From assembly GCF_000429645.1 (NCBI RefSeq), contig NZ_KE386934.1, positions 496,001-560,000 of the forward strand: a stretch of 64,000 nucleotides of DNA. The letters run 5' to 3'. This document shows positions 10,990 to 21,054 of this stretch, piece by piece (position 1 is the first letter of the stretch; each line of letters starts with the position of its first letter). Source of the DNA: Niveispirillum irakense DSM 11586 (lineage in GTDB: Bacteria; Pseudomonadota; Alphaproteobacteria; Azospirillales; Azospirillaceae). The notes under the pieces were generated by a model. The model was not told the origin of the DNA. It made no database searches and worked only from the letters and a program-made list of their open reading frames with translations. The position numbers were made by a program, and so were the translations under genes.

Positions 10990-12288
10990 TTACTCTGCGG
11001 CCACGCGCACGCCGCGTTCGGCATGCGTGCGATATTCAAGAATGCGGCGTTCCACCTCGGGGCGGAAATGACGCATCAACCCCTGGATCGGCCACGCCGC
11101 GGCATCGCCCAGCGCGCAGATCGTGTGGCCTTCCACCTGCTTGGTCACGTCCAGCAGCATGTCGATTTCCTCGACACGGGCATTGCCCTTCACCAGACGT
11201 TCCATCACGCGCCACATCCAGCCCGTGCCTTCACGGCACGGCGTGCACTGGCCGCAGCTTTCATGCATGTAGAATTTCGACAGGCGGGCGATGGCACGCA
11301 CAATGTCAGTCGACTTGTCCATGACGATGACGGCCGCCGTGCCGAGACCCGAACGGACCTCACGCAGGCTGTCGAAATCCATCAGCACCGTGTCGCAGAT
11401 TTCCTTGGGCAGCAGCGGCACAGAAGAACCGCCGGGGATGATGGCCAGCAGATTGTCCCAGCCACCCCGCACGCCACCGCAATGCTTCTCGATCAGTTCC
11501 TTCAGCGGGATGCCCATCTCTTCTTCGACGGTTGCCGGCTGATTGACGTGACCAGAGATGCAGAACAGCTTCGTCCCGCTGTTCTTGGGCCGACCCAGAC
11601 CGGCAAACCAAGAAGCGCCACGACGCAGAATGGTGGGAACCACGGCGATGGATTCGACGTTGTTCACCGTTGTCGGGCGGGAATAGAGGCCGGCCATAGC
11701 CGGGAAGGGCGGCTTGTTACGCGGCTGGCCCTTCTTGCCCTCGATGCTCTCGATCAGGGCCGTCTCTTCACCGCAAATATAGGCGCCGGCGCCCAGATGC
11801 AGATAGACGTCATGATCATAGCCGGAACCGCAGGCGTTCTTGCCGATCAGGCCCGAAGCATAGGCTTCGTCGATGGCGCGCTGAACGTTGGCGGCCTCGT
11901 AATAGAACTCACCACGGATATAGATATAAGTCGCGGTGGCGCCGATGGCGAAACCGGCGATCAGGCAGCCTTCGATCAGCTTGTGCGGATCGTGACGCAT
12001 GATTTCCCGGTCCTTACAGGTACCGGGCTCACCTTCGTCGGCATTCACCACCAGATATACCGGACCATTGCTGGTCTTGGGCATGAAGGACCACTTCATG
12101 CCAGTGGAGAAGCCGGCGCCACCGCGGCCGCGCAGGCCGGATTCCTTCACCAGCTCAATGATCTTGTCACGGCCGAGATCCAGGATCTCCTTGGTACCCG
12201 ACCAGTCACCGCGCGTCTTGGCGCCGTCTAGGAACGGGCTTTCAAAGCCATAGAGGTTGGTGAAGATGCGGTCTTCATCGCGAAGCAT
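10990..12288 (-). CDS. nuoF: NADH-quinone oxidoreductase subunit F, NADH- and FMN-binding
   Basis: This 432-residue subunit is the electron entry point of complex I: it binds NADH, FMN and cluster N3. The Gly-rich loop [15 protein letters not shown] near residue 65 binds NADH/FMN and [12 protein letters not shown] near residue 350 provides the [4Fe-4S] ligands. The open frame extends 44 codons further upstream in Arg/Pro-rich sequence; the ATG at 12288 begins the family's usual [11 protein letters not shown]. It follows nuoE after 16 bases. Confidence 0.97.
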   Translation of the reverse strand: MLRDEDRIFTNLYGFESPFLDGAKTRGDWSGTKEILDLGRDKIIELVKESGLRGRGGAGFSTGMKWSFMPKTSNGPVYLVVNADEGEPGTCKDREIMRHDPHKLIEGCLIAGFAIGATATYIYIRGEFYYEAANVQRAIDEAYASGLIGKNACGSGYDHDVYLHLGAGAYICGEETALIESIEGKKGQPRNKPPFPAMAGLYSRPTTVNNVESIAVVPTILRRGASWFAGLGRPKNSGTKLFCISGHVNQPATVEEEMGIPLKELIEKHCGGVRGGWDNLLAIIPGGSSVPLLPKEICDTVLMDFDSLREVRSGLGTAAVIVMDKSTDIVRAIARLSKFYMHESCGQCTPCREGTGWMWRVMERLVKGNARVEEIDMLLDVTKQVEGHTICALGDAAAWPIQGLMRHFRPEVERRILEYRTHAERGVRVAAE

Positions 12289-12304
12289 GATCTCTCCCCT
12301 CCCC

Positions 12305-12943
12305 TCAGTTCTGCGGCTTGACGCCAGCGGCCAAAGCCGACTGGGTGAGCGTGGTGGGCCCGCCCGACGGGCAGGCCCGGATGCGGCCATTCTGCGGCCC
12401 GACCGTCGGCTTCTCGCCACGCGCCAGCGCGTCGAGAACCTTCTCCGTCGTCTCTGCCGTCAGGTCTTCATAGAAATCGTCGCCGATCTGCATCATCGGC
12501 GCATTCACACAGGCCCCCAGGCATTCCACCTCGATCACCGTGAACTGGCCGTCCGGCGTCGTCTGACCGGCCTTGATGCCCAGCTTCTTCTCGCAGGCAT
12601 GCAGCACATCATCCGACCCGCGCAGCCAGCACGGGGTGGTGGTGCAGACCTGGACGAAATGCTTACCAACGGGCTTCAGATTATACATCGTGTAGAAGCT
12701 GGCCACTTCCAGCGCCCGGATCGGGGCCATGTCCAGATAATGGGCCACATAATCGATGGCGACCTTCGGCAGCCAGCCACCGCACTGGCGCTGGGCCAGG
12801 TCAAGCAGCGGCATCACCGCGCTCTGTTGTCGGCCTTCGGGATATTTGGCGATGATGCGCTTGGCATGCTCCAGATTCTCCGCGGAGAATTCGAAGCTGG
12901 TCGGCTCCGCCACGGCGGGACCATGGGAATGGGCGGCACTCAT
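12305..12943 (-). CDS. nuoE: NADH-quinone oxidoreductase subunit E, [2Fe-2S]
   Basis: This 212-residue thioredoxin-like subunit carries cluster N1a of complex I. The four ligands appear as a C-x4-C pair in [10 protein letters not shown] and a C-x3-C pair in [11 protein letters not shown]. The final 35 residues are a Pro/Gly-rich extension ending in KPQN, not needed for the fold. Its ATG overlaps the nuoD stop by four bases, so translation is probably coupled. Confidence 0.96.
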   Translation of the reverse strand: MSAAHSHGPAVAEPTSFEFSAENLEHAKRIIAKYPEGRQQSAVMPLLDLAQRQCGGWLPKVAIDYVAHYLDMAPIRALEVASFYTMYNLKPVGKHFVQVCTTTPCWLRGSDDVLHACEKKLGIKAGQTTPDGQFTVIEVECLGACVNAPMMQIGDDFYEDLTAETTEKVLDALARGEKPTVGPQNGRIRACPSGGPTTLTQSALAAGVKPQN

Positions 12944-14181
12944 CGGTCAATCTCTCCGAACACGATGTCCATGGAGCCGATGATCGCGACGGCGTCGGCG
13001 AGCATGTGACCCTTGGACATGAAATCCATCGCCTGCAGATGCGAGAAACCGGTCGGGCGGATCTTGCAGCGATACGGGCGGTTGGTGCCGTCGGACACCA
13101 GATAGACACCCAGTTCACCCTTCGGCGATTCCGTCGCCGTATAGGTCTCACCGGCCGGCACGTGGTAGCCTTCGGTATACAGCTTGAAATGATGGATCAG
13201 CGATTCCATCGACCGCTTCATTTCGCCACGCGACGGCGGCGTCACCTTGCGGTCATTCACCTTCACCGGGCCCGGCGTCTTGGACAGCTTGTCCAGCGCC
13301 TGGCGCATGATGGAGATGGATTGCTTCATCTCCTCCATCCGCACCAGATAGCGGGCATAGCAGTCACCGGTCAGGCCGACCGGAATATCGAAATCGAACT
13401 CTTCGTAGCTGTCATAGGGCTGCGCTTTGCGCAGATCCCACGCCACGTTGGAGCCGCGCAGCATCGGGCCGGTGAAACCCCAGGCCAGCGCATCGGCAGC
13501 GCTGACAACGCCGATATCGACGGTACGCTGCTTGAAGACGCGGTTCTCGCTGAGAAGCCCTTCCAAATCCGACAGGAACTTGGGGAAGCGCTCAGTATAT
13601 TCAAAAATATCGTCGGCCAGACCGGCCGGCAGGTCCAGATTGACACCGCCGGGACGGAAGTAATTGGCATGCATACGGGCGCCGGAAACGCGCTCGTAGA
13701 ATTCCATCAGCTTCTCGCGCTCCTCGAAGCCCCAGAGCGCCGGCGTGATGGCGCCCACGTCCAGCGCGAAGGTCGTCAGGTTCAGCAGATGGTTCAGAAC
13801 GCGCGTCAGCTCGGCATAGAGCACGCGGATATACTGGCCCCGCTTGGGCGGCGTGATGCCCAGCAGCTTCTCCACCGCCAGCACCCAGCTATGTTCCATC
13901 GACATCGGCGACACATAGTCCAGCCGGTCGAAATAGGGGGTGGCCTGGGTGTAGGTCTTGTATTCGATCAGCTTTTCGGTGCCACGATGCAGCAGGCCGA
14001 TATGCGGATCGGCACGCTCCACCACTTCACCATCCATCTCCATCACCAGGCGCAACACACCGTGCGCAGCCGGATGCTGGGGGCCGAAATTCATGGTGAA
14101 GGGCTTGATCTGCACTTCACCCGGCTGGCCGGGGATGTTGAGACCGGTGCCCGGCTGGGTCGCGAGGTTGGTCGTTGCCAT
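12940..14181 (-). CDS. nuoD: NADH-quinone oxidoreductase subunit D
   Basis: This 413-residue, 49-kDa-type subunit forms the quinone pocket together with NuoB and NuoH. It has the conserved [13 protein letters not shown] near residue 33, GLLHRGTEK near residue 65 and the C-terminal [11 protein letters not shown]. It is separate from nuoC, unlike in E. coli. The open frame begins 23 codons earlier, but the ATG at 14181 lies just after the nuoC stop and fits the family. Confidence 0.97.
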   Translation of the reverse strand: MATTNLATQPGTGLNIPGQPGEVQIKPFTMNFGPQHPAAHGVLRLVMEMDGEVVERADPHIGLLHRGTEKLIEYKTYTQATPYFDRLDYVSPMSMEHSWVLAVEKLLGITPPKRGQYIRVLYAELTRVLNHLLNLTTFALDVGAITPALWGFEEREKLMEFYERVSGARMHANYFRPGGVNLDLPAGLADDIFEYTERFPKFLSDLEGLLSENRVFKQRTVDIGVVSAADALAWGFTGPMLRGSNVAWDLRKAQPYDSYEEFDFDIPVGLTGDCYARYLVRMEEMKQSISIMRQALDKLSKTPGPVKVNDRKVTPPSRGEMKRSMESLIHHFKLYTEGYHVPAGETYTATESPKGELGVYLVSDGTNRPYRCKIRPTGFSHLQAMDFMSKGHMLADAVAIIGSMDIVFGEIDR

Positions 14182-14194
14182 GGATATGGCCCCC

Positions 14195-14836
14195 TTAACG
14201 CTTGGCCGCGGACGCAGGCGCGCCCAGCGGAATGACGGCCTTCTCATCACCCGGCAACTGCACGTCGGTCATGCCTTCCCAGGGAGAGAGGAAATCGAAG
14301 CTGCGGAAATCCTGCGTCAGGGTCACCGGCTCGTAGACGACGCGCTTCTGCTCTTCGTCGTACCGCAGCTCGACATAACCGGTCAGCGGGAAATCCTTGC
14401 GCAGCGGATGCCCTTCGAAGCCGTAATCGGTCAGGATGCGGCGCAGGTCGGGATTGTCGGCGAAGAAAATGCCGTACAGATCCCAGGCCTCGCGCTCAAA
14501 CCAGCCAGCCACCGGATAAAGCGAGACGATGGAGGGCACAGGCGTGTCCTCGTCCGTCGTCACCTTCACCCGGATGCGGTGATTATGTTTGACGCTCAGC
14601 AGGTTGTAGACGACCTCGAACCGCTTCGGGCGGCTGGGATAGTCCACACCGGCGATGTCGGCCAACATCTCGCAGTGGGTCGTCGAGTCGTCGCGCAGGA
14701 ACTGGATGCCGCGCAACGCGCCTTCGCGCGTCAGCGTGACCATCAACTCACCATGCGCCACCTCGGCCTTCACCACCGCGTCGCCAAGGGCGCCACTGAT
14801 GTAATCACCGAGTTCCTTCAGGGCCTCATCGCTCAT
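14195..14836 (-). CDS. nuoC: NADH-quinone oxidoreductase subunit C
   Basis: This 213-residue, 30-kDa-type subunit belongs to the complex I peripheral arm. Family motifs visible are [21 protein letters not shown] near residue 60, [22 protein letters not shown] near residue 112 and [20 protein letters not shown] near residue 135. An in-frame TTG lies two codons earlier at 14842; I prefer the ATG at 14836. Confidence 0.96.
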   Translation of the reverse strand: MSDEALKELGDYISGALGDAVVKAEVAHGELMVTLTREGALRGIQFLRDDSTTHCEMLADIAGVDYPSRPKRFEVVYNLLSVKHNHRIRVKVTTDEDTPVPSIVSLYPVAGWFEREAWDLYGIFFADNPDLRRILTDYGFEGHPLRKDFPLTGYVELRYDEEQKRVVYEPVTLTQDFRSFDFLSPWEGMTDVQLPGDEKAVIPLGAPASAAKR

Positions 14837-14870
14837 AGCCAAGCGTCCTACAAACCGTCTTTAGCCAAAC

Positions 14871-15443
14871 TCAGGCGCGGATCAGGCGATTGCCGCCTTT
14901 GATCTTCTTCTGCAATTGCAGAATGCCATAGACCAGCGCCTCGGCCGTCGGCGGGCAGCCGGGAACATAGATATCCACCGGCACGATGCGATCGCAGCCG
15001 CGCACGACGGAATAAGAATAGTGGTAGTAGCCACCGCCATTGGCGCAGCTACCCATGGAGATCACCCAGCGCGGCTCCGCCATCTGGTCATAGACCTTAC
15101 GGAGCGCCGGGGCCATCTTGTTGCAGAGCGTGCCGGCCACGATCATCACGTCGGACTGACGCGGGCTGGGACGCGGGATCACACCGAACCGATCCAGGTC
15201 ATAGCGCGCCATGTAAGCGTGGATCATCTCCACCGCGCAGCAGGCCAGACCGAAAGTCATCGGCCAGAGCGAACCGGTGCGGGCCCAGGTCAGGAGATCA
15301 TCCATCTTGGCGACGATGAAACCCTTATCCTCGATCTCCGTCGTGACCGCCTTCAGATAGGCGTCCTGCGCCGGACCCGGCGGCAGAGCACTGGTATTGG
15401 TCACGATGCTGTCGGCATTGCCGGTGACGAGATTGTTGTTCAT
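14871..15443 (-). CDS. nuoB: NADH-quinone oxidoreductase subunit B, [4Fe-4S] N2
   Basis: This 190-residue subunit carries the terminal cluster N2, which reduces quinone. Ligands are seen in [10 protein letters not shown] (the adjacent Cys pair), [16 protein letters not shown] and [12 protein letters not shown]. The open frame includes 21 extra codons upstream; the ATG at 15443 gives a typical alphaproteobacterial N-terminus and avoids overlap with nuoA. Confidence 0.97.
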   Translation of the reverse strand: MNNNLVTGNADSIVTNTSALPPGPAQDAYLKAVTTEIEDKGFIVAKMDDLLTWARTGSLWPMTFGLACCAVEMIHAYMARYDLDRFGVIPRPSPRQSDVMIVAGTLCNKMAPALRKVYDQMAEPRWVISMGSCANGGGYYHYSYSVVRGCDRIVPVDIYVPGCPPTAEALVYGILQLQKKIKGGNRLIRA

Positions 15444-15475
15444 GGCGCTGTTGCTCCCAGGCTGCACGGACGGGA

Positions 15476-15856
15476 TCACTCCCACTCCAGCGCGCCCTTC
15501 TTCCATTCATAAATGAAGCCGATGGTCAGGATGCCCAGGAAGATCATCATCGACCAGAAGCCAAACATACCGATCTGCCCCAGCGATATCGCCCAGGGGA
15601 ACAGGAAGGCGACTTCCAGATCGAAGATGATGAAAAGGATGGCGACCAGATAGAATCGCACGTCGAACTTGCTGCGCGCGTCGTCAAACGGCTCGAAGCC
15701 GCATTCATAGGCCGACAGCTTTTCGCTATCCGGCTTCTGGCGGGCAACAACAAGCGAGGCGACCACCATGGCGCCTGCGATCACCGTGGCGATCACGAGG
15801 AACACCAGGATCGGCAGGTACTGGACCAACAGCGGATTGGACAACGGATCGGACAT
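15476..15856 (-). CDS. nuoA: NADH-quinone oxidoreductase subunit A, first gene of the operon
   Basis: This 126-residue, three-helix membrane subunit of complex I carries the conserved loop [20 protein letters not shown] near residue 48, whose Cys is exposed in the deactive enzyme, and [12 protein letters not shown] near residue 80. An in-frame GTG at 15862 is an alternative start. No gene precedes it on this strand before the tRNA cluster, so the operon promoter must lie in 15857-16160. Confidence 0.96.
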   Translation of the reverse strand: MSDPLSNPLLVQYLPILVFLVIATVIAGAMVVASLVVARQKPDSEKLSAYECGFEPFDDARSKFDVRFYLVAILFIIFDLEVAFLFPWAISLGQIGMFGFWSMMIFLGILTIGFIYEWKKGALEWE

Positions 15857-16164
15857 CGTCACACCGTTTCGGCCCGGAATTTTGCAATGACCATCGATCG
15901 AACCCGATAGAACGGACCGATAGAGAGCAAAACCGCGGGCGGTTCATGGACTAAGAGACCGCCGGAGAGGTCTCCGGAGCCCACGGGAATATAGGCCCCT
16001 GCCCGCACCAAAGGAAAGCGAATTACGTCGATTTTTGGCCTGAGAAACGTTCGCAACATGATGGAAAAGCGCGCTAATCGGGCCTTGAGTGCATTGCGGC
16101 AAAGCTGGTCTGCACCTGCAGGGACGCTGGAGGATACAGAATTTCAGCAACAATGCGGAAAAGC
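15857..16164. promoter_or_regulatory. Intergenic region upstream of nuoA with a 16-bp palindrome
   Basis: This gap must hold the promoter of the 15-kb nuo-birA-coaX unit. The clearest structure is a perfect 7-2-7 inverted repeat at 15962-15977 (arms CCGGAGA and TCTCCGG, spacer GG). A second, competing pairing joins GAGACC at 15955-15960 with GGTCTC at 15969-15974. It lies about 110 bases before the nuoA start and could be an operator or leader hairpin. I cannot assign -35/-10 boxes confidently and see no small open frame. Confidence 0.45.
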
Positions 16165-16190
16165 AAAAAGGCCGCTCGAAGGCGGCCTTT
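16165..16190 (-). terminator. Rho-independent terminator of the tRNA-Asp cluster
   Basis: A 9-bp GC-rich stem (AAAGGCCGC against GCGGCCTTT) with a 6-base loop is followed on the minus strand by a T-rich tract (TTTTTGCTTTT). It lies just past the last tRNA-Asp gene. Confidence 0.8.
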
Positions 16191-16222
16191 GCAGTATCAG
16201 CACAATCTGGACCAACAAGTGA

Positions 16223-16299
<77 letters not shown>

Positions 16300-16352
16300 G
16301 CAGGGTATATGAAGCATATCGCTTCAGTCACTTGAGTGGAACCACCAGAAGG

Positions 16353-16429
<77 letters not shown>

Positions 16430-16471
16430 ATCCCGACGGGGCGAACCCCGGAAATGCAAACCTCTGGAAAG

Positions 16472-16548
<77 letters not shown>

Positions 16549-16602
16549 TTACTTTCCCAGCGACGCCGCCGTTTCCGGCCCTCGTCGCTGCGAGGTGGCG
16601 GG

Positions 16603-16631
16603 TGTATAAGCGACCCCACCCCCCTTGTCAA
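16603..16631 (-). promoter_or_regulatory. Sigma-70-type promoter of the tRNA-Asp cluster
   Basis: On the minus strand a perfect -35 TTGACA is followed by 17 bases and a -10 TATACA, immediately upstream of the three tRNA-Asp genes. The G-rich spacer is typical of strong stable-RNA promoters. Confidence 0.8.
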
Positions 16632-16808
16632 ACATGAAATCCCATTTTTCCGGAATTAATCTCCAACCCGATGAAAAACGGCGAGACGCCCATGCCAGCG
16701 ACGGCGCCCGGTCACCAGCGGGGGAAGAAAAAACAGCAAAAGCGCCCTGCCCTGCCGGGTAGTGCGTTGGAGAAAAACATTTTTATTGATGTTCAGCCGC
16801 GAGGGGAA

Positions 16809-16883
16809 TGGTGGGCGGTGAGGGAGTCGAACCCCCGACCTGCGGTGTGTAAAACCGAAGCTCTACCTCTGAGCTAACCGCCC
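16809..16883 (-). tRNA. tRNA-Val (TAC)
   Basis: This 75-base cloverleaf has acceptor GGGCGGT/ACCGCCC, D-arm GCTCAGAGGTAGAGC, anticodon loop TTTACAC (anticodon TAC), T-loop TTCGACT and encoded CCA. The base pair closing the anticodon stem (27-43) is U opposite C, a mismatch; the other four pairs are intact. It is transcribed separately from the tRNA-Asp genes. Confidence 0.93.
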
Positions 16884-16900
16884 TAACCGGTGCTGGCGGG

Positions 16901-16928
16901 ACATTAGCGTCGGCTGCGCCAAGGTCAA
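16901..16928 (-). promoter_or_regulatory. Likely promoter of tRNA-Val
   Basis: The minus strand shows -35 TTGACC, a 16-base spacer and -10 TAATGT, with the tRNA beginning 17 bases downstream. The match is good but the spacing is one base short of ideal. Confidence 0.55.
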
Positions 16929-17000
16929 CAAGAAAGTTACAGCCACAGGCAAAGCCGTCTGCGAACTCTGGAACCTGGTCGCCAAGCCAGCCCCAAAAAG

Positions 17001-17033
17001 AAAAACGGGCAAGCCTTCTGGCCGCCCGTTTTT
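17001..17033 (-). terminator. Terminator downstream of the HU gene
   Basis: A 10-bp stem AAAAACGGGC/GCCCGTTTTT with a 13-base loop has T tracts on both strands, so it can act in either direction. A second 9-bp hairpin without a T run lies at 17056-17078, right after the HU stop codon. Confidence 0.85.
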
Positions 17034-17094
17034 GTATCGCTCTGTCTGTCAGACTTCCCGACCGGAAATCGGTCGGGAGAATCCTAGCGCCAGC

Positions 17095-17367
17095 TCAGTT
17101 CAGCTCATCCTTCAGGCCCTTGCCGGGCTTGAACTTGGGCTGCTTGCTCGCCGCGATGGCAATCTTCTCACCGGTGCGGGGGTTACGGCCTTCAGACGCC
17201 GCACGCTCGGCGACGGTAAAGGTGCCGAAGCCGACCAGACGCACTTCGTCGCCCTTCTTCAGCGCGCCGGTGATCCCATCAAAGACCGCATCCACGGCCT
17301 TATTCGCGTCCGCCTTGGACAAACCAGCCGCTTCGGCGACCACGGCAACGAGATCGTTCTTGTTCAC
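17095..17367 (-). CDS. hupB: HU family DNA-binding protein
   Basis: This 90-residue histone-like protein bends and compacts DNA in the nucleoid. Its sequence has the HU signature GFGTFTVAERAASEGRNPRTG near residues 46-66, the beta-arm that inserts its Pro into the minor groove, and a basic C-terminus ending in KFKPGKGLKDELN. Translation appears to begin at GTG, giving the usual MNKNDLVA start. Placement directly downstream of lon is conserved in proteobacteria. A hairpin terminator follows. Confidence 0.96.
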   Translation of the reverse strand: MNKNDLVAVVAEAAGLSKADANKAVDAVFDGITGALKKGDEVRLVGFGTFTVAERAASEGRNPRTGEKIAIAASKQPKFKPGKGLKDELN

Positions 17368-17508
17368 TTAAGGCCCCCCTCATCAAGAGAGTATCGATTG
17401 CGTGCCCGAACGGTATGTCCAGGCACAAAGGATTGGCTACCGCTGCCAGCGCCCGATTAACGCAAGGGGGGCAGCGGGAACCCAATTCACACGATTTCCC
17501 GGCTCACT

Positions 17509-19917
17509 TCAATGGCGAATCACGCCATCTCGCTCCTCTTCCCCAGCTTTTCCGGGCACCTGGGCTACTTCGTCAGGCTCCGTCCACTCAATTTCAACCG
17601 GGGCGGAGGCCAATGCGTTGGCAATCACCTCATCAACGGTTGAAACAGGGATGATGGTCAGGCCTTTTTTGACGTTATCAGGGATCTCGGCGAGGTCCTT
17701 CTCATTGTCCTGGGGAATCAGAACCCGCTTGATTCCCCCCCGCAACGCCGCCAGCAGCTTCTCCTTCAGGCCGCCAATGGGCAGAACACGGCCGCGCAAG
17801 GTGATCTCACCCGTCATGGCCACGTCCTTGCGCACCGGAATCCCGGTCAGCACAGAGACGATGGTGGTGATCATGGCCACACCGGCGGACGGTCCATCCT
17901 TCGGAGTCGCCCCTTCCGGGACATGGACATGGATGTCACGCCGTTCGAACAAGGTCGGCTTGATGCCAAACTTAAGCGCATTGGCCTTCACATAGGATTC
18001 GGCGGCCTGCACCGATTCCTTCATGACGTCGCCCAGCTTGCCCGTGGTCTGAATACGGCCCTTGCCACGCAGCATGACGGCTTCGATGGTCAGCAGCTCG
18101 CCGCCCACTTCCGTCCAGGCCAGGCCGGTGGTGGCACCGACCTGATCCTCCAGCTCCGCCTCGCCATAGCGGAAGCGACGGACACCGGCGAACTTTTCCA
18201 GATTGTCGGGCGTGACCTTCACCTTGTCGACGCCCTGCATCAGGATTTCCTTGATCGCCTTACGCGCCAGGTTGGCGATTTCCCGTTCCAGGGAACGCAC
18301 GCCGGCCTCGCGGGTGTAATAGCGGATCAGGTCGCGCAGCGCCTCGTCCGTGACGGTGAATTCACCATCCTTCAGGCCGTGATCCTTGACCTGCTTGCCG
18401 ATCAGGTGGGTCTTGGCGATCTCCACCTTCTCATCCTCGGTGTAGCCCGACAGACGGATGATCTCCATACGGTCCAGCAACGGCTGCGGCATGCGCAGGG
18501 AGTTGGCCGTGCAGACGAACATCACGTCCGACAGGTCGTAATCAACCTCCAGATAATGATCGGCGAAGGTGCCGTTCTGTTCCGGATCCAGCACTTCCAG
18601 CAGGGCTGACGACGGGTCGCCGCGCCAATCGGCACCCAGCTTGTCAATCTCGTCCAGCAGGAATAGCGGGTTGGAGGTCTTGGCCTTCTTCATGCCCTGG
18701 ATGACCTTGCCGGGCATGGAGCCGATATAGGTGCGGCGGTGACCGCGCACCTCGGCCTCATCCCGCACGCCGCCCAGCGACATGCGCACAAACGTGCGGC
18801 CGGTGGCCTTGGCGATGGACTTGCCCAGCGAGGTCTTGCCCACACCCGGCGGGCCGACCAGGCAGAGAATCGGGCCCTTCACCTTATCCATGCGCTGCTG
18901 CACGGCCAGATATTCAAGGATGCGCTCCTTGACCTTCTCCAGACCGTGATGGTCGGCATTCAGGATGGCCTCAGCCCCCTTGATGTCCTTCTTGACCTTG
19001 CTGCGCTTCTTCCAGGGAATCGACAGCATCCAGTCCAGATAGTTGCGCACGACGGTCGCCTCGGCGCTCATCGGGCTCATGCTGCGCAGCTTCTTGACCT
19101 CGGCCTGGGCCTTTTCGCGGGCTTCCTTGCTGAACTTGGTCTTGGCGATCTTCTCCTCGATCTCCGCCACCTCGTCCTTGCCGTCCTCGCCCTCGCCCAG
19201 TTCCTTCTGAATGGCCTTCATCTGCTCATTCAGGTAGTACTCGCGCTGGGTCTTCTCCATCTGGCGCTTCACGCGGTTGCGGATGCGCTTTTCCACCTGC
19301 AGCACGCCGATCTCGCCTTCCATGAAGGCATAGACCTTCTCCAGCCGTTCAGCGACGGTGGGGGTCTCCAGCAATTGCTGCTTTTCGGGAATCTTGAGCT
19401 GAAGATGGCTGGCGATGGTATCGGCCAGCTTGCCCGGCTCCTCGATCTGGTTAATCGAAACCAGCACCTCGGGCGGGATCTTCTTGTTGAGCTTTATATA
19501 TTGCTCGAACTGCGACACGGCGGCGCGCGAAAGCGCCTCCAGTTCCTGCGGCTCACTGGACTTCTCGTCGATCAGTTCCGCATAGGCCTGGAAAAAATCC
19601 TCATTGTCGCCGAACTTCGTGATGGTCGCGCGCTTGCCGCCTTCGACCAGCACCTTCACCGTGCCATCCGGCAGCTTCAGGAGCTGCAACACGGTGCCGA
19701 TGGTGCCGACACTGAAAATATCAGCCGGCGTCGGGTCATCCTGCGAGGCGTTCTTCTGGGTGACGAGCAGGATCTGCTTGTCATCCTTCATGACGTCTTC
19801 CAGCGCCCGAACCGATTTCTCACGGCCCACAAACAGCGGGACGATCATATGGGGGAAGACGACGATGTCTCTCAGCGGAAGGACCGGGTAGAGAACACCA
19901 CGGGGGATGTCCAGCAT
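17509..19917 (-). CDS. lon: ATP-dependent endopeptidase Lon
   Basis: Lon is a cytosolic AAA+ serine protease of 802 residues that degrades misfolded and regulatory proteins. An N-terminal LON substrate domain is followed by the Walker A loop GPPGVGKTS, Walker B FLLDEIDK and a C-terminal protease domain with catalytic Ser677 in [11 protein letters not shown] and Lys720 in GGLKEKLL. The open frame starts 18 codons earlier at 19971, but the ATG at 19917 gives the usual [24 protein letters not shown] follows 141 bases downstream. A heat-shock-like -35 element lies about 130 bases upstream. Confidence 0.98.
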   Translation of the reverse strand: MLDIPRGVLYPVLPLRDIVVFPHMIVPLFVGREKSVRALEDVMKDDKQILLVTQKNASQDDPTPADIFSVGTIGTVLQLLKLPDGTVKVLVEGGKRATITKFGDNEDFFQAYAELIDEKSSEPQELEALSRAAVSQFEQYIKLNKKIPPEVLVSINQIEEPGKLADTIASHLQLKIPEKQQLLETPTVAERLEKVYAFMEGEIGVLQVEKRIRNRVKRQMEKTQREYYLNEQMKAIQKELGEGEDGKDEVAEIEEKIAKTKFSKEAREKAQAEVKKLRSMSPMSAEATVVRNYLDWMLSIPWKKRSKVKKDIKGAEAILNADHHGLEKVKERILEYLAVQQRMDKVKGPILCLVGPPGVGKTSLGKSIAKATGRTFVRMSLGGVRDEAEVRGHRRTYIGSMPGKVIQGMKKAKTSNPLFLLDEIDKLGADWRGDPSSALLEVLDPEQNGTFADHYLEVDYDLSDVMFVCTANSLRMPQPLLDRMEIIRLSGYTEDEKVEIAKTHLIGKQVKDHGLKDGEFTVTDEALRDLIRYYTREAGVRSLEREIANLARKAIKEILMQGVDKVKVTPDNLEKFAGVRRFRYGEAELEDQVGATTGLAWTEVGGELLTIEAVMLRGKGRIQTTGKLGDVMKESVQAAESYVKANALKFGIKPTLFERRDIHVHVPEGATPKDGPSAGVAMITTIVSVLTGIPVRKDVAMTGEITLRGRVLPIGGLKEKLLAALRGGIKRVLIPQDNEKDLAEIPDNVKKGLTIIPVSTVDEVIANALASAPVEIEWTEPDEVAQVPGKAGEEERDGVIRH

Positions 19918-20029
19918 ATCAATCTGCCTTCTGTCTCGTATTGCCGCCAGCCCCGCTGGGCCTGGACCCAACCGCCCGCCCCAACTGGGCGCGGGAATGA
20001 ACGGTCGGAGACGGCGTCGAGCTTAACGT

Positions 20030-20062
20030 GGCACACGGGTGTGCCCCCTTCAAGGGCTTGAA
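20030..20062 (-). promoter_or_regulatory. Possible heat-shock (sigma-32) promoter region of lon with inverted repeats
   Basis: On the minus strand CTTGAA (20049-20054) matches the -35 element of RpoH-dependent promoters. It is half of a TTCAAG-GG-CTTGAA inverted repeat (20049-20062). Just downstream toward lon lies a second inverted repeat, GGCACA/TGTGCC (20030-20045). No convincing CCCCAT-like -10 box is visible at the right distance, so the assignment is tentative. Confidence 0.4.
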
Positions 20063-20120
20063 CCATTGCCGTTGCGCACTAAGGGATAGGAGACGGCCAT
20101 CTGGTGGTCGCCCGGACAGC

Positions 20121-20157
20121 AAAAAGGCCGCTGGTTCGACGAACCGGCGGCCTTTTC
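20121..20157 (-). terminator. Terminator downstream of the aa3 oxidase subunit IV gene
   Basis: An extended stem AAAGGCCGCYGGTTCG with a short loop is flanked by A and T tracts, so it works on the minus strand (TTTTTGCTG follows). It isolates the small oxidase gene from lon. Confidence 0.8.
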
Positions 20158-20188
20158 AAGGCAAATCAGATGCAGGCGACCGAGGGGG

Positions 20189-20413
20189 TCAGACCTTGCC
20201 CAGCAACGCCAGGATCGCCGTGGCAACAAAGCCCAGCAGCATGAAGAACACCGCATAGCCCCAGCCCACAAAGAAGTGCAGCAGGAACATCAGCAGGATC
20301 AGCGTCACCACAATGATGCTGATGGTGGTGAAGCGGGTGAAGGCGTGCCAGCCCTCCGCATGTTCGCGCACGATCTTGTCGCTGACCAGAGCGGGCCCGT
20401 GGTTGCCGGCCAT
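20189..20413 (-). CDS. aa3-type cytochrome c oxidase subunit IV
   Basis: This 74-residue single-span membrane protein has a short cytosolic N-terminus with EHAEGWHAFTRFTTISI followed by two adjoining hydrophobic stretches. This matches the bacterial aa3 oxidase subunit IV family (COX4_pro_2), small accessory chains of the terminal oxidase. The main oxidase genes are not in this window, so the gene stands alone. The ATG at 20413 is preferred over an upstream in-frame start at 20482. Confidence 0.82.
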   Translation of the reverse strand: MAGNHGPALVSDKIVREHAEGWHAFTRFTTISIIVVTLILLMFLLHFFVGWGYAVFFMLLGFVATAILALLGKV

Positions 20414-20488
20414 GTTGTTCTCCCCGGAACTGAAGCTGAAGAATTCTGCCAATCGTTTAAGCGCAGAACCGTCCCTTGACAAGGGGCC

Positions 20489-20526
20489 ACGCGATGGGAG
20501 GCCTCGCGATGGGGGGGCCTCGCGAC
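20489..20526. repeat. Short tandem repeat between two minus-strand genes
   Basis: A 15-16 base unit (GCGATGGG, G run, CCTC) occurs twice and a third time in part (GCGACG). It is confined to the noncoding gap after the GNAT gene stop. No function is evident. Confidence 0.5.
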
Positions 20527-20537
20527 GAAACGCCCCG

Positions 20538-21008
20538 CTAGCGGATATCCTTCACCAGTCGCAGCGTCTCTTCCCCATAGCCCTGGCGGGCATAGAAGGC
20601 GCGGCCCCGGGCATTGCTGGCAAAAACATCCAGCGCGACATGGGCATATCCCTGTTCACGCGCCCATTCCTCCACCCGCGCCATCAGGGCCTTGGCCACG
20701 CCCTTCCCCTCCGCCGCATCACTTACGGCCAGCAGGGGGATATAAACGGCGTTCCGGTCGGTAAAGATGTCCAACTGCGGTTCGGCATGGATAAAGCCTA
20801 GCCGCTCGCCCCCCTCTTCATCGTCCGCACAGGCGATGAAGGTCACCGCCCCGGCACGCGGCATTTCCAGCGTTTCATGCATGAAGGCCCGCTGAAAGCG
20901 CATCACCTCATCCGCCGAACGCCAGGCCAAATCGGCTACACCCGCCAGACGAGGGGCCAGGGCGTGGATGAAATCAGAATCATCTTGGGTGGCAGGGCGG
21001 ATGATCAT
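20538..21008 (-). CDS. GNAT family N-acetyltransferase
   Basis: This 156-residue protein has the GNAT fold: N-terminal IIRPATQDDSDFIHAL, a central beta-strand VYIPLLAVSDAAEGKGVAKAL with a diverged acetyl-CoA pyrophosphate loop (motif A) near residues 92-108, and a C-terminal ASNARGRAFYARQGYGEE (motif B). This C-terminal pattern resembles RimI-like enzymes. The substrate cannot be read from sequence. It stands alone between the oxidase subunit and a DUF805 gene. Confidence 0.85.
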   Translation of the reverse strand: MIIRPATQDDSDFIHALAPRLAGVADLAWRSADEVMRFQRAFMHETLEMPRAGAVTFIACADDEEGGERLGFIHAEPQLDIFTDRNAVYIPLLAVSDAAEGKGVAKALMARVEEWAREQGYAHVALDVFASNARGRAFYARQGYGEETLRLVKDIR

Positions 21009-21054
21009 CGCGGCACTTCAACAGTATCGAGAGAGAGAACCCATTAGCTTATAT

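Noticed and set aside
7765-12231. A 1488-codon open frame antisense to nuoH, nuoG and nuoF.
   Set aside because: The same artefact of GC-rich third codon positions. The minus-strand genes are complete and unmistakable.
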